A DNA stretch of 5,328 nucleotides from Synergistaceae bacterium UBA5560 (lineage in GTDB: Bacteria > Synergistota > Synergistia > Synergistales > Aminiphilaceae), in NCBI GenBank assembly GCA_002425685.1, contig DIMS01000119.1, positions 10,059 to 15,386 of the forward strand. Direction: 5' to 3'. How positions within the stretch are numbered: the stretch's first letter is position 1; every line of letters starts with the position of its first letter. The notes beneath the pieces are model-generated. The model was not told the origin of the DNA, did not search any database, and worked only from the letters and a program-made list of their open reading frames with translations. This document shows positions 4,748 to 5,328 of the stretch, piece by piece. Position numbers and translations under genes: made by a program.

Positions 4748-5328
4748 CTACGCTCCCTCTCCGTGAGGTGCCGCTCCGGCCATGGCGCTCTTCACGGAGC
4801 GGACGAACTCCTCGAGCGCCGCGACGAGCGCCGGTCTGTCGTTTCCGAAGCGTTCCACGAGGCGCACCAGAGCGCTTCCCACCACGACGCCGTCCGCGTG
4901 GGGAGCGATACGGCGGGCCTGCTCCGGGCCATCGATGCCGAAGCCGACCACAGCGGGAATTTTCGTGAAGCGGCGGACCCTTCGGAGATAGTCCTCCAGC
5001 CCCCCCGACCCGGTCGCTCCGGTCGTCACCGTGGCGGCGAGCTTGCCGCTGTTTCCCGTGGTGCCGAGAATGGAGACGCAGTAGAGAAACCCCTCGGCGT
5101 TTTCGCCGATTTCCCGAAGGCGCTCCTCGGAAGAGTTCGGGGCCACCATGGCGAGAAGGGCGATCCCCTGACGCGAGAGGGCGGCGGCGAAGCGCCACCT
5201 CTCGGAGAAGGGCAGATCGGGAATGAGAACGCCCGCCACGCCCGCGTCGGCGGCATCGGCGGCGAAACCTTCACCGTAGCGGAGCAGGGGATTCGCGTAG
5301 CTCATGAGAATGCGAGGTGCCCGCAACT
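4748..5328 (-). CDS. trpA: Tryptophan synthase alpha subunit, C-terminal part (cut by window edge)
   Basis: This is the last roughly 193 residues of TrpA, the TIM-barrel subunit that cleaves indole-3-glycerol phosphate to indole and glyceraldehyde 3-phosphate and passes indole to TrpB. About 90-95 N-terminal residues, including the catalytic Glu and Asp (Glu49 and Asp60 in Salmonella), lie beyond the right edge, so the TTG at 5326 is an internal Leu codon and not a start. Numbering from it, recognisable pieces are LMSYANP (7-13), LIPDLP (34-39), the phosphate-loop motif SILGTTG (85-91), VGFGI (127-131) and VVGSALV (148-154). The stretch from that TG to GFGI is about 36 residues against 26 in E. 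coli, so active-site loop 6 appears enlarged and Gly/Thr-rich. The gene converges on pheA with 4 bp between stop codons. Being last in many trp operons, its upstream neighbour to the right may be trpB, but that is not visible. Confidence 0.94.
   Translation of the reverse strand, partial: LRAPRILMSYANPLLRYGEGFAADAADAGVAGVLIPDLPFSERWRFAAALSRQGIALLAMVAPNSSEERLREIGENAEGFLYCVSILGTTGNSGKLAATVTTGATGSGGLEDYLRRVRRFTKIPAVVGFGIDGPEQARRIAPHADGVVVGSALVRLVERFGNDRPALVAALEEFVRSVKSAMAGAAPHGEGA
4759..4799. terminator. Inverted repeat at the pheA-trpA junction; possible two-way terminator or end-stabilising hairpin
   Basis: CTCCGTGA (4759-4766) and TCACGGAG (4792-4799) are perfect 8-bp arms. A G-T wobble and further G-C pairs (4768/4790, 4770/4788, 4771/4787) can extend the stem with a mismatch. 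It lies 16 bp past the pheA stop and within the last codons of trpA, because the two stops leave only 4 bp between them. No T-tract follows on either strand, so it is not a standard intrinsic terminator; a Rho-linked or RNA 3'-end role is inference. Confidence 0.3.

Noticed and set aside
1..5328. A mobile element, CRISPR array, defence system, toxin-antitoxin pair or biosynthetic cluster
   Set aside because: No transposase, integrase, regularly spaced repeats or matching gene pairs are seen; the genes are ordinary chromosomal functions with uniform composition.

Overview
The window is GC-rich bacterial chromosomal DNA with four real protein genes and a long, more AT-rich leader at the left. 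Three genes run rightward: a membrane-bound sensor diguanylate cyclase, a ZIP-family metal transporter (zupT) and a bifunctional chorismate mutase/prephenate dehydratase (pheA). The fourth, trpA, converges on pheA from the right and is cut by the window edge. TTG and GTG starts, high GC and the domain order substrate-binding domain-TM-GAF-GGDEF suggest a high-GC Gram-negative-type anaerobe. Synergistota or a deltaproteobacterium-like lineage is my guess from architecture, not from any search.

Layout. Positions 1-531 hold no convincing gene. There is a possible sigma-70 promoter (169-197), several inverted repeats and a pair of T-rich direct repeats just before the first gene. Positions 532-2670 encode the c-di-GMP synthase: signal or anchor segment, periplasmic SBP_bac_3-like domain, one membrane span, GAF, then GGDEF with intact GGEEF and an RxxD inhibitory site. 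An 80-bp gap with a weak promoter leads to zupT (2751-3611). pheA (3631-4743) follows after 19 bp, so zupT and pheA are probably co-transcribed. The pheA and trpA stop codons are only 4 bp apart, and the nearest hairpin lies inside the 3' end of trpA.

How the genes relate. pheA and trpA are both aromatic amino-acid genes that draw on chorismate (phenylalanine and tryptophan branches), which suggests this is the edge of an aromatic biosynthesis region. The cyclase and the metal transporter have no obvious pathway link to them. I see no CRISPR array, insertion sequence, tRNA, toxin-antitoxin pair or defence locus, and no clear new multi-gene system. The items most worth a second look are a perfect 12-bp inverted repeat inside the GAF-coding part of the cyclase gene, an apparently enlarged active-site loop in TrpA, a Glu-to-Gln change in the ESRP-type effector motif of PheA, and the roughly 330-nt structured leader of the cyclase gene.
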